Assembly: GCA_036250225.1 (NCBI GenBank)
Contig: JAPZLL010000004.1
Span: forward strand, 744,001-808,000
Reading direction: 5' to 3'
Origin: Cercophora sp. LCS_1
Taxonomy: Eukaryota; Ascomycota; Sordariomycetes; Sordariales; Lasiosphaeriaceae
DNA length: 64,000 nucleotides
Shown: one piece after another, positions 10,678 through 20,498 of the stretch
Layout: each line of letters starts with the position of its first letter
Position numbering within the stretch: the stretch's first letter is position 1
The notes under the pieces: model-generated
What the model saw: the letters and a program-made list of their open reading frames with translations, nothing else
The model's database searches: none
What the model was told of the DNA's origin: nothing
Program-made: the position numbers and the translations under genes

Positions 10678-10783
10678 GACGCTGAGGGACTCGTATCGTG
10701 ATCAACACAACCACTCCTGCATGTAAATAACAAAACATCCGTGGCCGAGAAAGACTCTGGGACTTCGAAATTCAGACTTCAAA

Positions 10784-12293
10784 ATGAGAGTACCCTTCCG
10801 CATCATTTCCCGTCCTCATCCCATCGCACGAACCTCCAAGCAATTCTCAACCATGGGGGCAGTCGACATGCCGGATTTCCCCTTTGCTCGGCCCTCGGGC
10901 CTGGAGCCCCCATCCGAATTCGCCCAACTCCGTAAGAACGAGCCCGTCTCACGAGTCCGGCTCTTCGATGGCACACCAGCCTGGCTTTGCTCCAAGTACG
11001 TCGACGTCTGCAAAGTCTCTACTGACCCAGCTCTCTCCAAGGAACGCAGCCGGCCCGGATTCCCCGAGTACAATGCTGGGGCGAAGCTGGCGGCCAAGGC
11101 GCGGCCTACGTTTGTGGATATGGATCCGCCGGAGCATATGCATCAGAGGTATATCAAGGCATCAGTTCTCGTTTTCTGGTTTGGTGTGGCCGACGGCCGG
11201 GTACCGGATGGGACACGCTGAGGCTGATCTGCGAGTCCACAGGAGTATGGTCGAACCCTTCTTCACGCCTCAAAGCGTCGAAAAGATGGGTCCGTACATC
11301 CAAAAGACGGTTGACGATCTCCTGCAAAAGATGAAAAGCAAGGGCTGTGCAAGCGGACCGGTTGACCTGGTGGAAAACTTTGCACTCCCAGTGCCATCGT
11401 ACATCATCTACACAATCCTCGGTGTTCCGTTTGATGAGCTCGAGTGGCTCACCAAGCAGACAGCCATCCGATCGAGTGGGAGTTCCAATGCGAGGGAGGC
11501 TTCGGCTGCTAACCAGTGCGTGCACCCTTTCCCAACTCCAGGTTCATCACCCTGATGATCTTTCAGGCGATTGCTCGATTACATGAAAGACCTGGTCGAG
11601 AAGAAGATGCACGATCCCAAGGACGATCTCGTCAGCAAGTTGTGTGTCGAACAAGTCAAGCCTGGGAACCTCGACCAGGCCGGTGCAGCGCAGATTGCGT
11701 TCCTCCTGTTGGTGGCTGGCAACGCAACCATGGTGAACATGATTGCCCTGGGCATCGTCACGCTGTTTCAACACCCCGATGTTCTGGGGGAGCTCAAATC
11801 GGACCCCTCACGGTGGTCGGGTCCGTTTGTCGAGGAGCTGTGCCGCTATCACACCGCGTCGGCCATGGCCATGAGACGCGCTGCCAAGCAGGACACGGAA
11901 ATCGGTGGCAAGGTAACGAATTAGTTTTCCACATTTTTTTGGTTTTTTGGTTTTTTTGTTGCGACACTTGCTGACTGACGCGCGGCACAGATCATCCGCG
12001 CCGGCGAGGGCGTCATCGCCTCGAACCAGTCCGCCAATCGCGACGCCGACATCTTTTCTGACCCCGACACGTTCAACATGCGTCGCGAGTGGCCGAGGGA
12101 GTGTCCGCTCGGGTTTGGCTACGGCGAGCACCGATGTATTGCCGAGGGCCTCGCCAAGGCGGAACTGATTACCGTTTTCAAGACTATCTTCAAGGCGGTT
12201 CCCAGCTTGAAGTTGGCGGTTCCCATTGAGAGGATCGAGTACACCGACCCGCATGCAGATGTGGGCATCCTGAAACTCCCCGTCACTTGGTAG
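10784..12293 (+). CDS. Nitric oxide reductase cytochrome P450nor (CYP55)
   Basis: Four exons (10784-11148, 11243-11515, 11567-11912, 11991-12293) give 428 residues. The enzyme reduces two NO to N2O with electrons taken directly from NAD(P)H, the last step of fungal denitrification. The heme loop LGFGYGEHRCIAEGLA places the cysteine ligand at about residue 377; the I-helix reads LLLVAGNATMVNMIALG near 262, where CYP55 lacks the usual acid-Thr pair and has Thr in GNATM. ETLR-type positions and LSKERSRPGFPE are typical of CYP55. The first 23 residues (MRVPFRIISRPHPIARTSKQ...) are basic and free of acids, like a mitochondrial presequence, and a second in-frame ATG at 10853 would give a protein matching the size of the cytosolic form. 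Dual isoforms are known for Fusarium P450nor. Confidence 0.93.
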
Positions 12294-12779
12294 GTAATGG
12301 CCATGATGGTGGTGGCGAAGGAGTTGCTTCGATAGGATAAGTAGTTTTAGCAGAGGTCCTCGCAGATACCAAGCATGATAGTGGCGCCAAATCACAACCA
12401 ACGGCTCCCGTTATTTCCGTATCCAGTATGCCGTTGTGGCTCCGGGCCCTCGGAATTGGTAAGGGTTGTAGTATCCGAGGCGCAGCGGTACTGCGAGCGT
12501 GTCCGAAGATGGTGTAGTTCGGACCCAACCACCGTTGACAGCTGCAAGCTGTGCGTGATGAACCGTAGGGTCTGGGACGTTTCGGTCAGGATTGCATGTG
12601 CAACATCGAGATGGGGATTAGCGTCGGATGCTGCATTTGCTAGGTTCTCCGTGTCTGCCCCGCTTCTGACACGGTATTTAAGGGATAGTTGATCGCTGAT
12701 CAGGGCAACTATTATTCAGACATCAGTTACGACAATTCTTTCGGTGGGTGTGCAAAATACCTTACCAACCACCGCAACC
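12294..12779. other. Intergenic, promoter of the methyltransferase gene
   Basis: No gene supported. It contains the 3' region of P450nor and the promoter of the next gene on the same strand. Confidence 0.4.
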
Positions 12780-13722
12780 ATGGGCGAAGCAACCCCCGAC
12801 GAGATGACCAACTACTCCTACGTAGCCGACCGCAACGTAGCCTGGTTCATGAAACCGCCCAGTATTCTTCCTTGGCCGGCCCGTGAGCTCTTGGAAAAGT
12901 ATTCGGGCATCGAGCCTCAGCAAGTCGGCAAGCACATTGCCGGACTGGTATGTCTTTCTCATCCTCCTCGTCCTCCCCTGCCCTCTCATCACCCATCTTC
13001 ACTTCCTCCCATAACAGCACTGACCCCATGCCTCCCAGCGCGACCGAGCCTGGGACACCTACCCGTTCCCTTGCATCGGCTCCTTCGACTTTCTCGACTT
13101 CAATCTCTCCCAACGCAACCGCCTCTACCCCCGCCTCCTCTTCCGCCTGCAGGGTGGCCAAAAGTTCCTCGATATCGGGTGCTGTCTAGGTCACGACATC
13201 CGCAAGCTCATCTTTGACGGGGTCCCTTCATCCAACGTAGCCGGCGTCGAGCTCCGCGCCGGCTTCATCGACCTGGGGTTCGAACTCTTCCGCGACAAGG
13301 ACAAGTTCGAGGGCCGCATGCTGCCGGGGTCCATCACCGAAGACGGCGAGCCCTGGGTGCAGCTGGAGGGTCAATTCGATGTGGTGAATTTCGGCATGGT
13401 GTTCCATTGTTTGACGTGGGACGAGCAGATCCAAGCTCTGGGACGGGCGCTGGACGCGCTGAATGGTCAAAAGGGCAATTCAGTGATTGGGATTTGTGTC
13501 GGAACACTGGATGGAAGATTGGAGAATTGGACGGGGAAGACGGTGCCTGCGCACAATGAGGAGACGTTTGAGAAGTTGGTCAGGGAGTTTGAAGAGAAGA
13601 CGGCGACAAAGTGGGAGGTGCAGGTTGAGTTGGATACCGGCTTTTGCATGTGGGATGGGAAGTATGAGTGGCTTGGGCCGAGGGTGAGGAGGTGTGTTTT
13701 CGAATTGACGAGATTGGAGTAG
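12780..13722 (+). CDS. SAM-dependent methyltransferase, AusD/Trt5-like
   Basis: Two exons (12780-12947 and 13039-13722) across a 91-nt intron give 283 residues. Motif I of a class I SAM methyltransferase is GGQKFLDIGCCLGHDIRKL near residue 100; the paired Cys after IG and the following LIFDGVPSSNVAGVEL are characteristic of the fungal family that includes the meroterpenoid methyltransferases AusD and Trt5. The conserved FIDLGFELFRDKDKFEGRML block and NFGMVFHCLTWDEQIQALG follow. The N-terminus NYSYVADRNVAWFMKPPS also fits. Substrate is unknown. No polyketide synthase or terpene cyclase lies in the window, so it is not part of a visible cluster. Confidence 0.88.
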
Positions 13723-15215
13723 ATTGGTTTTGGTGATGGACATTGATACATGAGAGAGGATTGTTGAGGATTGGCCGTTTGCGTGGCTTGGTTTGGGTTG
13801 ACACAGGCGGGCACTGTGGTGCTGTGTCACCCACGTTATGCCGGGCACAACAGGACGAACCTAGGGAACGGGACCAATTGAATTGCTTTTGTTTAAGCCA
13901 CATTTGCAAAGAATGAAAGCAGATAACAAGCGTTTACCTCTTCTTTCTTTCCCTTGGTGTCAAGCTTCACCTGAGTTTCCGACAAAACCACATCGTGTCC
14001 GCGGCAAACGCTCCTTCTGTTGAGCCCCGTTCCGAGGCCTGCAAGTGTGCCCAAGTCTGCTTCTGATCACGATTGCAGGCCACCACCACAGAATCTCAAC
14101 TCAACCTTCACGTCGCCGTCAAGTGGTTACTCTCACGACCGGAAAATCGGCATTCTTTGAGCCATCGACTTTGGTGTGAAGAGTTCACAAAGGATCACAG
14201 CTTCCTAATTCGGACGTGTAAGATCCGCTGGAGTGAAGTTTATCACCCCCACTGTTGACAAGCAGCAAACCAAGCGAGGAAGGAGCCATAGGGCGTCATT
14301 CTTTCAGCATAACCTATCCCGCGCTGTCAAAGACGCAATTTATGTGGCCGATGACATGAAAAGTTTGACCCGTTCATTTCTCGCCGAAACGAGGTTGTTC
14401 TTTCACCCGACATTCACTGCCAACAGTGTGCTTGTGATCACCAACTCCCAGGTTGTGAGAATGGACCAACTCGTTTCCTCTCCGTTTGGATGGATGGCAT
14501 CAGACTCCTTTTGGTCTCGGAGTCTCGTTCGGCCCTCTTGGCCAGGATGTCGAAGGACGCGCGTCATGGTAGCAACGACCGATCTCAACGGGCGCATCTC
14601 ATCTCCAGGTCCCGCCTCCGGCATTCATCAACCCTACCCGGTAGCCGGATGTGCTTGTTCCCTTGTGAATGGCGCCCTGCCGGCTTCTGGGGGTCTTTCT
14701 CGGTAATCCAAGGCTCTGCATTGGCTGAACCCCTGGCAGGATGTGCTCGGCTGCGACACTGTAAGTACCGCTCCGGGCTTGGCTCCCCCACAACCCGTTG
14801 CTTGATGGTTGCTGAGAGATCCAGATGCATCGTCGGATCACCACCGATGACGAATTCCCCGGGCTAGCCAACGGTCCCTTGACGGCTGAATTGCCAAAAC
14901 GACCCAAGCGACGATGCACTTGACGGCGTCAATATGTTTACCTTCCCGGAGGAGACGTGTTTGCCGTAGCCGAGGGAGGGTCGCTGCAATGCTTCCGCCG
15001 ATGGCGTTTGACGCGCCCGCGATCGTGAGGGAAAGAGCGGCCCTGCCCGTCTCATGACGCCTCGGAACCACAAAGTGGGAAGGGATGGTGGGTTGACTCA
15101 ACGACAACATAAATCTTTGGCTTCGCCCTCGAGTCGAGATTTGACTCCATCACCCTTCGACGTCCTCGTGGTTACGCCTATCCTCTCATCTTCGAGTTTC
15201 CTAGACATCCTCAAG
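13723..15215. other. Intergenic, no gene supported
   Basis: About 1.5 kb. Frames here are short, shared by both strands and lack protein-like composition. The last 150 bases should hold the promoter of the dioxygenase gene. Confidence 0.5.
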
Positions 15216-16328
15216 ATGCGCTTCGCTACGTTCCTCGCCAGCACGCTGGCCACCCTTGTCGCGGCCCACCCCGGCCATGACATCGAGCAGGAAATCGCCG
15301 AGCGCGAGGTCATGCTCAACCAGATGTCGCGCAGGTCTCTTGCTCATTGCGCTGAGGAGATCAAGCGCAGCGGTTTGGAGGCTCGCTCCATCGCCCGCCG
15401 CAACGAGCTTGCCGAGATGCTGCGCAGGGAACGTGGCCTCGACAGCGGCATTGCTGGTGAGTCGCCCCATCCACAGTCGGGACTCAGGGAAAGCAAGTAC
15501 TAACATCTGTATCAGCGCGCCAGGCCATCCCCACCTCGCACAAGTCCAACGCGGGATACACCCTCGACACGCCGCTCAGCACCATCTTTGGCTCCAACGC
15601 CACTTGCGTCCTGAGCCCCGAGGTTACCGAGGGCCCCTATTACGTCACTGGAGAGTTCATCCGTTCCGACTTGGTTGAGAGCCAGGCTGGCGTCAAGTTG
15701 CACCTGGATATCCAAGTCCTCAATATTGACACTTGCAAGCCTGTGCCCAATGCCTACCTCGAGATCTGGCGTGAGTGACCTCTCAACCCTTGCTTCGTTT
15801 CACGTGTTAACATGATGCATAGAGACCAATGCCACGGGTGTCTACTCTGGCGTCGTGGCCAACGGCAACGGCAACTTTGCCGACAAGACCAACAACAAGA
15901 AGTCGTGGCTCCGCGGCGCCCAAAAGACCACTGCCGATGGTGTTGTGCAGTTTGGCACCATCTTCCCCGGCCACTACACTGGCCGCACCATCCACACCCA
16001 CGTCATGGTGCACACCAACGCCGTGGCCCTTGCCAACGGCACCATCAAGGACACCACGGCCTCGCACGTCGGCCAGTTCTTTTTCGACCAGGACCTTATC
16101 ACGCTCGTGGAGCAGACGGCGCCGTACAACACCAACAAGCAGACGCTGACGACCAACGCTAGGGACGGTATTCTCACTCAGGCGTCGGCTCGCGGTGATC
16201 CGTTCATCAACTACGTCTACCTCAACGGCAAGGACGTTACTGGTGGTCTGTTGGGCTGGATTTCCTTTGGTATCGACACCGATCTGGCTAAGCGCGTGAG
16301 TGCCGCGACCCATTTCACCGGCAACTAG
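15216..16328 (+). CDS. Secreted intradiol ring-cleavage dioxygenase
   Basis: Three exons (15216-15456, 15516-15770, 15823-16328) give 333 residues. An N-terminal signal peptide (MRFATFLASTLATLVAAHP) predicts secretion, followed by a helical propeptide-like segment rich in Arg and Glu. The intradiol dioxygenase core follows: SPEVTEGPYYV supplies the first Tyr ligand and PGHYTGRTIHTHVMVH the second Tyr and the two His ligands of Fe(III). LDIQVLNIDTCKPVPNAYLEIW is the typical beta-sandwich strand. Intradiol enzymes cleave catechol rings between the hydroxyls; extracellular fungal members are thought to act on plant- or soil-derived aromatics. Branch point CTAAC is visible at 15500. The gene converges with the next one, the stops being only about 50 bases apart. 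Confidence 0.92.
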
Positions 16329-16381
16329 ACCTTGTCTTCGCTGAGGAATGATAGTCAGCATTGCAATTCAACAGAGATTGA

Positions 16382-17446
16382 TTATTCTTTCCTCCAGCTG
16401 TACCTACTCCCCTCACTCCACGTGCTACCACTCCCTCTTTTCACGTCTGCCACCCATTTCTCATCCCCAGGCAACTCGACAGCCGCAGGCTCATTCGCAG
16501 CCATTTCATCCATCTGCCAAAACGTCTTTTTCTCCACCTCCATCTCCCTCGGCGTCATTGGTCTGACCACGCAGTCTCCATGCAACTGCGCCTTGTCCAT
16601 TACTCCCGTCTCCTCCCTCGCCACCTCCCTCCTCCTCCTCCTCATCCACCAGAATCCCATACCCACCACCACCCCAATAACAACCAAAACTCCCACCACA
16701 ACCCCCGCAATCAACCCCCCATTCTGCCCGCCCTCCACCCTCCCGATATTGCCACTCCCTCCACCACCCGGCGGCGCCACCGTCTCACTAGCCGCAGGCG
16801 CAGGCGTAAAATCCCAAGCATCCCAATCCGGCACCGTCCTCGTCCGCACCACATTCCCCGTCTCCACCACCCCGTCTCTCGTCCGCGTAACGCCAATCGT
16901 CTCGGTCGTGACGATCATCAGATCCGTCGGCACGACAAAATACCCACCACTGCTCGCAATCGACCCGATGCTGCTCCATTTCGACTCGAGACTCGCTTGG
17001 TCGCTGGCGGTAGGAATGGGCAATTGCTTTGTTATCGTCCCTAGTACGGGCGTGACGATGAGGGTGTATTCCTCCGCGGGTGGGGTTGTGTTGTTGCCAC
17101 TGACAGGAGACTCAGAGTCGGGCGTCAGACCGGCGCAGTAGTTGAGGTAGGGCGCGAAGCGGGGGTTGATGTAGGCTTTTTGCACGGCGGCTGCTTCGGC
17201 TTGGGACGCCGTGTTGGAGGATATGCAGGTGGTGCAGGATAGGAGGGACGTGATGTAGAGGGAGGCGGGCGAGCAGAGGTCTGGGGAGAGGGCGGAGGCG
17301 GAGGAGGCGTGTTCGTAGGCCGTGTTGCAGGGGGGGAAGCAGAGGGGTGGGAAGGTGGGTTCGGGTTCGGTTTCGGAGGTTGGTGATGGAGAAGGAGTGA
17401 GAGGGGTTATCAGGAGGGAGGTTGTTAGAGTTGTGTTGTCTGCCAT
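16382..17446 (-). CDS. Single-pass surface protein with Cys-rich ectodomain
   Basis: An unbroken frame of 354 residues. The N-terminal half has a Thr/Ser/Pro-rich stretch and seven Cys including LCFPPCNTAYEH, LCSPASLYI and SCTTCISS. Between about residues 230 and 245 it is Gly-rich, then GLIAGVVVGVLVVIGVVVGMGFWW forms one transmembrane helix stopped by six Arg, and a cytoplasmic tail of about 85 residues ends GSRYSWRKE. This is the layout of fungal wall-stress or mid2-like sensors. There is no obvious signal peptide, so the single helix may act as the signal anchor. No enzymatic domain is seen. Confidence 0.8.
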   Translation of the reverse strand: MADNTTLTTSLLITPLTPSPSPTSETEPEPTFPPLCFPPCNTAYEHASSASALSPDLCSPASLYITSLLSCTTCISSNTASQAEAAAVQKAYINPRFAPYLNYCAGLTPDSESPVSGNNTTPPAEEYTLIVTPVLGTITKQLPIPTASDQASLESKWSSIGSIASSGGYFVVPTDLMIVTTETIGVTRTRDGVVETGNVVRTRTVPDWDAWDFTPAPAASETVAPPGGGGSGNIGRVEGGQNGGLIAGVVVGVLVVIGVVVGMGFWWMRRRRREVAREETGVMDKAQLHGDCVVRPMTPREMEVEKKTFWQMDEMAANEPAAVELPGDEKWVADVKRGSGSTWSEGSRYSWRKE

Positions 17447-17997
17447 TTTCGTGTCTTTTCGCGATGGTGTCGCGATGGTGGGATTTGGCGTTGTGGCAGC
17501 CCAAATGATGCATGGGAATCAAAGGGAAACCCTTCCAAATCCCGAACTGAAGTGGCGGTTGTGGCGGGGTGAGCTGTGATTTAAAGCAGGGATGAATTAT
17601 CATCCTTCGTATTGGGAAGGTTGCATTTCCAAGCTGAAAAGGAGCAGACTAACTGTTTCAGCAGGGGCAGTGGACTGATGGTGAGTGGTGAGTGGTGACT
17701 TGGCGTTGAGAAGGAAAATACGAACTTCAGGGGTTGGGCCGTTGTGGGAAATGAACCAACCATGCGCGCCGTTTTTTTTGGGATTCTGTGGGGAAGAGGG
17801 TGGTGTGGTGTGGTTGCGTGCCGTTTCCGTGCAAGTGAGTGACAGGGGTGTGGTGTGGGATGCTACCTCGTGGCATGTGAAGTTGTTTGATACTTGATAT
17901 AATTACCAATGAATTGGCCACTTTTACAATGCCAGGTAATTAAATGCCTTAGAGTACAGTAGGCTGGTCTACACGTTCATTGAATTGGCTACACTTG
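17447..17997. other. Intergenic, no gene supported
   Basis: Lies upstream of the leftward surface-protein gene and downstream of the leftward LRR fragment. It should hold the promoter of the former. Nothing else seen. Confidence 0.4.
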
Positions 17998-18651
17998 CTA
18001 GAGGTAGTCCCCGGTAAGCTCTGTCAGCTGCTGGATCTCATAAGTAGCGGCTACGCTATTTTTCCCAATATCCCATACCAGGTCGCCCAAAAAGGCTCTG
18101 GAACGCGCGAGTTGCCGCTCGAATTTAGGATTACCACCATCCCACCCCCACCACTCCATTTTGGCATCATCACCCTTCCACCTGAAGCCGGTGTTGATAT
18201 GGATGTTTTTCAACGCGGCGCCACGCTCTTCGGCCTTGATAGCGACGTAACGAAGGCAGACAAGATCCCGACGTACGATTACATCGGGATAAGTCGCAAT
18301 CCAGTTTAGTTTTTGCAGGCGGGGTGGCTCCAGTACCTTGATTAAGCGGCTGTTCTGCCTTTCAAGATGTTGAGAGTCGCACCATGGGTGGCCCTCGGAA
18401 TGGGACCTGAGTGAGAGCTCCTCGAGACACGAAAAGGCGGAAAAGTCGATGCTATCCGCAAAGTCTGTTGCCACAACCTCCAAAGAGATGACGAGCTTGC
18501 GGAGTGTGTTACAGAGATACTGATTGAGTGCCTCGACGATGGGAAATGGCCACTCTGAGCTTCCTACCAACGTGAGGTGATCCGGTTGCCGTTGGCTCGG
18601 GCCACGGCTCGGGCCAGATACCGGTCGTAGGCCCTCTGATGCTCTGGCCAA
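17998..18651 (-). CDS. LRR-like C-terminal fragment beside an F-box gene
   Basis: A frame of up to 217 residues that overlaps the end of the upstream F-box gene by 88 bases in another frame. The supportable part starts near DHLTLVGSSEWPFPIVEAL and contains leucine-rich segments (TLRKLVISLEVV, SCLEELSLRSH, PRLQKLNWIATYP). Its end (ALKNIHINTGFRWKG...) is laid out like the end of the preceding gene (PLRLIYISYIPGSED...), so it could be the 3' part of a second, diverged copy without its own F-box start. Alternatively a frameshift near 18,570 joins the two. No start with good context exists, so independent translation is doubtful. Confidence 0.4.
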   Translation of the reverse strand: MARASEGLRPVSGPSRGPSQRQPDHLTLVGSSEWPFPIVEALNQYLCNTLRKLVISLEVVATDFADSIDFSAFSCLEELSLRSHSEGHPWCDSQHLERQNSRLIKVLEPPRLQKLNWIATYPDVIVRRDLVCLRYVAIKAEERGAALKNIHINTGFRWKGDDAKMEWWGWDGGNPKFERQLARSRAFLGDLVWDIGKNSVAATYEIQQLTELTGDYL

Positions 18652-19998
18652 GGCTCATCCCAGGTGAGTTCAATGCCCAGGGCCTGAAGCTCCGGCTTGA
18701 GCTCCTCCATATGACCATACGGCCACACAAGAGTCGGTCTCGTTCTGAGTTTGTCCTCGGAGCCCGGGATGTAGCTGATGTAGATTAAACGAAGCGGCAC
18801 ATTCTGCTGGTTGGCCAGCTTTGCCAAGTTCCGGAGCCAGTTAGCCTGAGGTAGGCCAAAGTCTTTGAGTCGGGGGACTATGTCCCCTCTGGCTTCGTCG
18901 GGCTGGAAACGCCACGCGAATCGGCGCATGCGAGGGGCGACAAACCGTACTTCGGTGCCCGGAGCATATCCGGTGCCCCAGTGCGGCAAGATCACGTCTT
19001 CCAGGCTGGTGAACTCGCCCAAGTCAAAGTCTCCCAGGTTCGTGGCGCCAGGCGGGAGGAGCAGGGACCGAAGGCTACTCGCATGGGGTCGGAGAAGGGA
19101 CGAGGCGAACGACAAATCCCACGCATGACGTCCAGGTCCGGGGAACAAAGGCCAGTCAGGGACATACTTGGGGAGCGAGAAGTGCTCCAGGTTCCGGACG
19201 AGACCTAGAAACGCGGCGAGATCGGACTTATCCCCGCGGAGCTCCGTGATCTTCAGTTTTGTCAGGGGTAGCGATCTTGGCTGTGAAAAAAGTCAGCATC
19301 CGACAGGTTTCCAACTTTACAATAATCTGGATGTGTGAACGAACCGAAACTCCACGGTCATTCCAAGGTGCGCTTCGAGATAGTAGTGGGGATCCTGCGG
19401 TCCCAATAGCCAGCGTTTCGAGTTGAAGGCAGCACTGCGTCATCAGGTCAAAGTTGACCCGAAGCGGTGAGTGGATAGAAAGCTGCTTCAATCCGTTCAT
19501 GTTCCGTTTGGCTGTGTTGATGAGCGCCAGGACAAGACCGTGTTCGTCGGCATTCTGAGGTCCGATTGCCAAGCTAGTTGTCCGTCCGAGCATCGTGGTG
19601 AGTCGTTCTGCCATTTGAATACCCAGCGAGAACTTGATCTCCTGTCCTTCGAACATCAGATGATTGGTGTGGTACGTATGACCACGGAGCTGGAAGGTCA
19701 GGGTTTGGCAATATTGGCCAAGTTCTGGGCTTTCCTTGAGCGTTCGCAGGAGCAACATCTGTTTTTTCCGACCATCCACGCCGTAATTGTAGTTTGACAA
19801 GATATCAAACCAGATATGCTGATACAAGTTGGGTATTGCGAGGCGATACAAGCGCTTGCAAACCATGGAGAGACTGAGCGTGGTTGAGGTTGAGGTTCCG
19901 GAAGAATGATTGCAGGCCATCTTGACGATCTGATCGAGGACTTCGTCGGCCATACCGAATAGATTCGGGCTCCTGGCGGGACCTGGAACAACTTCCAT
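18564..19998 (-). CDS. F-box/LRR-like protein
   Basis: Two exons (19998-19345 and 19280-18564) separated by a 64-nt intron give 456 residues. The N-terminus NLFGMADEVLDQIVKMAC...LSMVCKRLYRLAIPNLYQHIWF is a fungal F-box, which binds Skp1 in SCF ubiquitin ligases. The remainder has irregular leucine-rich repeats (LTKLKITELRGD, RNLEHFSLPKY, TSLEDVILPHWG), the probable substrate-binding side. Fungi have many fast-evolving genes of this kind; a target cannot be inferred. Confidence 0.78.
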
Positions 19999-20498
19999 TG
20001 TGGCGGGCTGCGCTGCTCTTGTACGCCGTTGTTGTTGTTGTCGTACGAGGGAGGAATTCGGTTGCTACGAGCGGAGGAACGTAAGTCGAAGTAGACAGGC
20101 AAGTGGGGTGCCCCTTCAACTGGCGCAACGCACCAAGACGAAATTGAGAAGGGATAATCATTAGGGTACAAGCATATTTTCAGGTCAGGGCAGGTGGGGC
20201 AGGGCAAGCAAGTTGGATCAAAAACAAGCACATGTCCTGCATTCTATCGATTGGCTAGCGGTAGAACCTCGCATGTCAAAGCACCACACTGTTGTTTTCT
20301 TCATGCTTCTTCTCGTTATAGACATCCTTAATCTCTTAATCTCGTGCAGCCCAGATGGTTTGGGCCAAGGTTTGTGCATGGATCGGGGCTCTAATTCAAA
20401 GACTGAGCCTCCCACAAACACACGCCCACTAGGCTACCTATTATACGCCACGCCAATCTACCAAATTTCCATCTTTGCGACGTCTTTTCTCGCCAATC
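19999..20498. other. Intergenic, no gene supported
   Basis: Between the start of the F-box gene and the end of the HET gene, both leftward. No structure seen beyond the expected promoter and terminator. Confidence 0.4.

Noticed and set aside
14233..14867. Overlapping frames of 125-157 codons in the 13.7-15.2 kb gap
   Set aside because: No domain, signal or membrane segment, and equal-length frames on the other strand.
10784..16328. A secondary-metabolite gene cluster
   Set aside because: A tailoring-type methyltransferase is present but no backbone synthase or cluster regulator is found, and P450nor is a respiratory/detoxification enzyme.
16332..17141. 269-codon plus-strand frame opposite the surface-protein gene
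   Set aside because: The minus strand has a transmembrane helix with stop-transfer Arg and Cys-rich ectodomain; the plus frame is Pro/Thr-rich low complexity.
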